Below, in pieces: positions 61,627 to 64,000 of a stretch of DNA of 64,000 nucleotides. Position 1 is the first letter of the stretch; every line of letters starts with the position of its first letter. The position numbers and the translations under genes are program-made. The stretch is from positions 4,975,001-5,039,000 of the forward strand of contig CP114490.1 of the NCBI GenBank assembly GCA_027186245.1, in the 5' to 3' direction. The stretch comes from Coriaria nepalensis (taxonomy: Eukaryota; Streptophyta; Magnoliopsida; Cucurbitales; Coriariaceae). Under the pieces are notes generated by a model, which saw nothing but the letters and a program-made list of their open reading frames with translations, ran no database searches and was not told the origin of the DNA.

Positions 61627-63598
61627 TGAGTTTGTTTAGCTAAACTTGCTCAAAATATCGATCCCTTGCGGGAGTGTTTTATAATCTCTACGTTATACGT
61701 ATAGTGTTTCAATTTCAATTTCATTTTCTTCGACACATGGTACTACTTTAAGATTACAGTTTTCTTTTTTATTTGCGTTGTAGTTGATTTTGCGTTTGTG
61801 TGGATGTATGTACTTATGATGACTCCTAAATTGTATTATATCTTCTCTTATGAATGTAAACGTGATTTCCTTTGAATTAAGAGTACTTACTTGTTTGAGC
61901 CAAATTTACGATGCAAGACAACTTTTGGACGTATCTCACAAGTTCTCACACCCATGTTGGTTTGACTCGCTGTAGTGACCAACAAATCCTAATTGAATCC
62001 CAAAAAGAAAGAAGGCAGTCGAACCGAATCCAAAATTATAGAAGTTGAGGTTCAAATGATAATATAAAGAGTAATTGGACCATTTGACTAAGCTAAGTCA
62101 ATTTGACTACAAGTTAAATATAAGGATTTAGATTGAATTCATATTATATAATTCGGACCGATACTCACAATTGTAATACAGCTGTAATATTTTTAATACT
62201 TTATTTATTACATGAATTTAAATAATTTATTTACTCATACCTTTTTGCAAAATGACCCAATAACGTGTAAAAAAATAACGGTTGGTAGTAATTTTTATTC
62301 AATCTTAGTTATGGATCTGGATTATTTTGACTCATACAGTTTGAACTGAATCTAAATCCCAAAAGTAAATCTCTCAATTACTCATAAACTGATTTAAAGT
62401 GGCATAAGCCAACATGTTCGGATATGCCCAAAAGTAGACCAACTCAAAGCGATCTTAGAACCAACGACTAGATATGCCCTAATTCTCAAATATAATCTCG
62501 AACTGAAATATAAAAGTTTGATTACTAATAATCTGTTGTGATGCATAATTTGATCTTGGATTTGTAACGATACAATTAAGGGTTTGAATAAAATTTTAGA
62601 TTGTAATTAGTTTAGGTTCAAATTTGTTCTGTTCATTGTACCGAGGAGTATTATTTCTGGTGTGTACAAAAGAATCACTCTTTGTTCACTGCCTTTTCTC
62701 GTATTTTGTTATATTAAGCTTTATCTAGCAAATCTTTTAAAATTAAACCTTTTAAAATCACTCAATGTTAATTGTTTGGATCTAAATTGAATAGTTTCAA
62801 TTGTGAATGTAAGAAGTTTATTATTAGCCTTCTTGCTTTGTAATTCATTTTTTGATACAACAAGGTTTATGTTCTCTCTCTCTAATTTGAATTAGAGTTT
62901 GAGAGTTCAAATTAATCTTTTAAAAAATATAATTGGATAGTCTGGGACTAAGTTTAGTCCACTAATTAAAATGTATCATATTGTCTAAATGTTATTTTTT
63001 TAATTTATGTTAACTTATATTATATATATGAATTAAGTTTAATCTCGATCTTCAAATTTCTTTCAGAATTTGAAGTACTAGATCGAAAATGACGACCTCA
63101 ATATGGAGCTTCTAGATCAAGAGGCATTGGTGAGGTTTAGAAATGGTTAGAGAAAAAAAAAAAGTGTAGGTCAAAAATGTAAATAAAGATCCAAACATTT
63201 TTTTGGACCAGGTTTGTCTTGCTTGATGAACATACAAACAGTAACTTTATAACATCTTTTCTCATAAAAAATCCAACCATAATTTCGACGTCTCATGAAA
63301 TAATTAAATGTTTTTTTTCTTAAACATTAGATCTGTAGCAATACCCTGGCATCGAACTAGTCACATTCTTAACTCACACTTTTGGCATAATATTGGTCAA
63401 GATTGATGAGAAGGTGAACCAACAAAAAGGAATTGTGTACATCTTTTTTCCAACTATATATGTAGAAATTTATGGTGGCCAAATAGCAACCCAATCGATT
63501 GACCAGCTCTCCCATCTTTCTTCCTATATAAAACCAATATCTCCCTTTGATTTCTTCACTCAAAACCACAGGATCTAAACTTTTTTTAGCTAGATATC
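61627..63598. other. Spacer between the second and third PELPK-like copies
   Basis: Mostly AT-rich, without a recognisable gene. The last 200 bases repeat the promoter of the 61216 gene: AAGGTGAACCAACAA at 63411, ATGGTGGCCAAATA near 63473, TATATAAA at 63525-63532. Confidence 0.6.
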
Positions 63599-63782
63599 AT
63601 GGCCTCCACCAAGTACTTCATTAGTGTTCATGGTTATTCGAGCATTTTCGAGTCTCAATGCAAGCCTAGTTGCTCGTAATCTCCTCCAAACTTATAGATC
63701 GAACTTGCCGGCTTTCCCCCCTTTGCCTAAACCGACAACTTTTCTACCTTTTCCACCCATCCCGAATTACAAAACCCTAGGG
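63599..63782 (+). pseudogene. Third PELPK-like copy, frameshifted and truncated
   Basis: The ATG at 63599 keeps TATA spacing but its frame ends after 26 codons. After a frame change near 63624 the conserved sequence resumes: SSLNASLVARNLLQT, then FPPLPKPTT. Homology to 61216-61626 stops around AAACCCTAG (63773-63781), about one third of the way through the protein, and retroelement-like sequence follows. The remaining repeats and the C-terminal SPPPS are missing. Pseudogene unless the rest lies beyond the window. Confidence 0.85.
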
Positions 63783-63789
63783 GTAATCC

Positions 63790-64000
63790 TGTTAGAGAAA
63801 TCTGTAGGATATTATATATATAATAAACAGAATATAGTAACAGTAATTACAAAAATAGTGATACTATAAAATAGAATAATATATAAAACAGAATTTGTAA
63901 GAAGCAGAATGGAATAGTAAAATGAAACAGAATAGAATCTTTAAAAACCAGAACAGAAATAATCTGTAAAAAAAAAGAATAAAATATAATCTGTAAAAAC
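63790..64000. mobile_element. LTR-like sequence in the third PELPK copy (runs off the window)
   Basis: It begins TGTTAGAGAAATCTGTAGGAT, a copia-style LTR start, followed by A-rich sequence with recurring AATCTGTAAAAA and CAGAATA words up to the window end. Only the left part is visible, so solo versus complete cannot be decided. Confidence 0.5.

Noticed and set aside
1..64000. tRNA, rRNA, CRISPR, prokaryotic-style operons or organelle inserts
   Set aside because: No cloverleaf with A/B boxes, no regular spacer-repeat array and no organelle gene order was seen by eye; a tRNAscan run would be needed to be certain about tRNAs.

Overview
This window is nuclear DNA of a flowering plant, most likely a core eudicot. 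The evidence is AT-rich long spacers, GT-AG introns, a chloroplast-targeted transporter, an NPH3 photoreceptor partner, DC1 and PELPK-type proteins, and plant-type transposons. A cucurbit would fit, partly because Ulp1-carrying Mutator elements (CUMULE) were described in melon, but the sequence does not prove it. All exon maps were built by hand from splice sites, reading frame and remembered family sequences; no search was run.

Layout. 73-3786 (-): half-size ABCG transporter, 8 exons. 5376-11570: old Ty3/gypsy element with two diverged LTRs, a gag-protease relic and a possible antisense gene. 12670-15865 (-): plastid 2-oxoglutarate/malate translocator DiT1, 4 exons. 17360-19830: gypsy-type transposon pseudogene. 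20726-23310 (+): DC1-repeat protein with an unusual C-terminal region. 24850-33420: decayed Mutator-like (MULE) territory, with a transposase C-terminus on + and a DUF1985/Ulp1-protease gene on -. The Ulp1 gene is split by a 1.19-kb solo LTR with a perfect 5-bp target duplication. Between the two genes lie mirrored hairpin and 7-mer arrays. 35034-36978 (+): 2-oxoglutarate/Fe(II) dioxygenase, 4 exons. 37829-39400: collapsed copia element. 45784-48378 (+): NPH3 orthologue, 4 exons. 50985-51940: hAT-like element with a nested inverted-repeat element. 52410-54645: short LTR element. 55586-57055 (+): an intact upstream ORF followed by a frame-broken methyltransferase-like gene. 57993-59586 (+): GINS subunit PSF2, 8 exons. 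60257-63782: three PELPK-like secreted proline-rich genes. The first two diverge from each other; the third is frameshifted and cut off by retroelement-like sequence.

The genes are ordinary independent plant loci (membrane transport, carbon/nitrogen exchange, phototropism, DNA replication, cell wall) and do not form one pathway. The least ordinary parts are the MULE region with its arrays, the DC1 protein's extra C-terminal region, the intact uORF above a broken main ORF, and the PELPK cluster with shared promoter boxes. I saw no CRISPR, operon, organelle insertion or convincing tRNA/rRNA gene.
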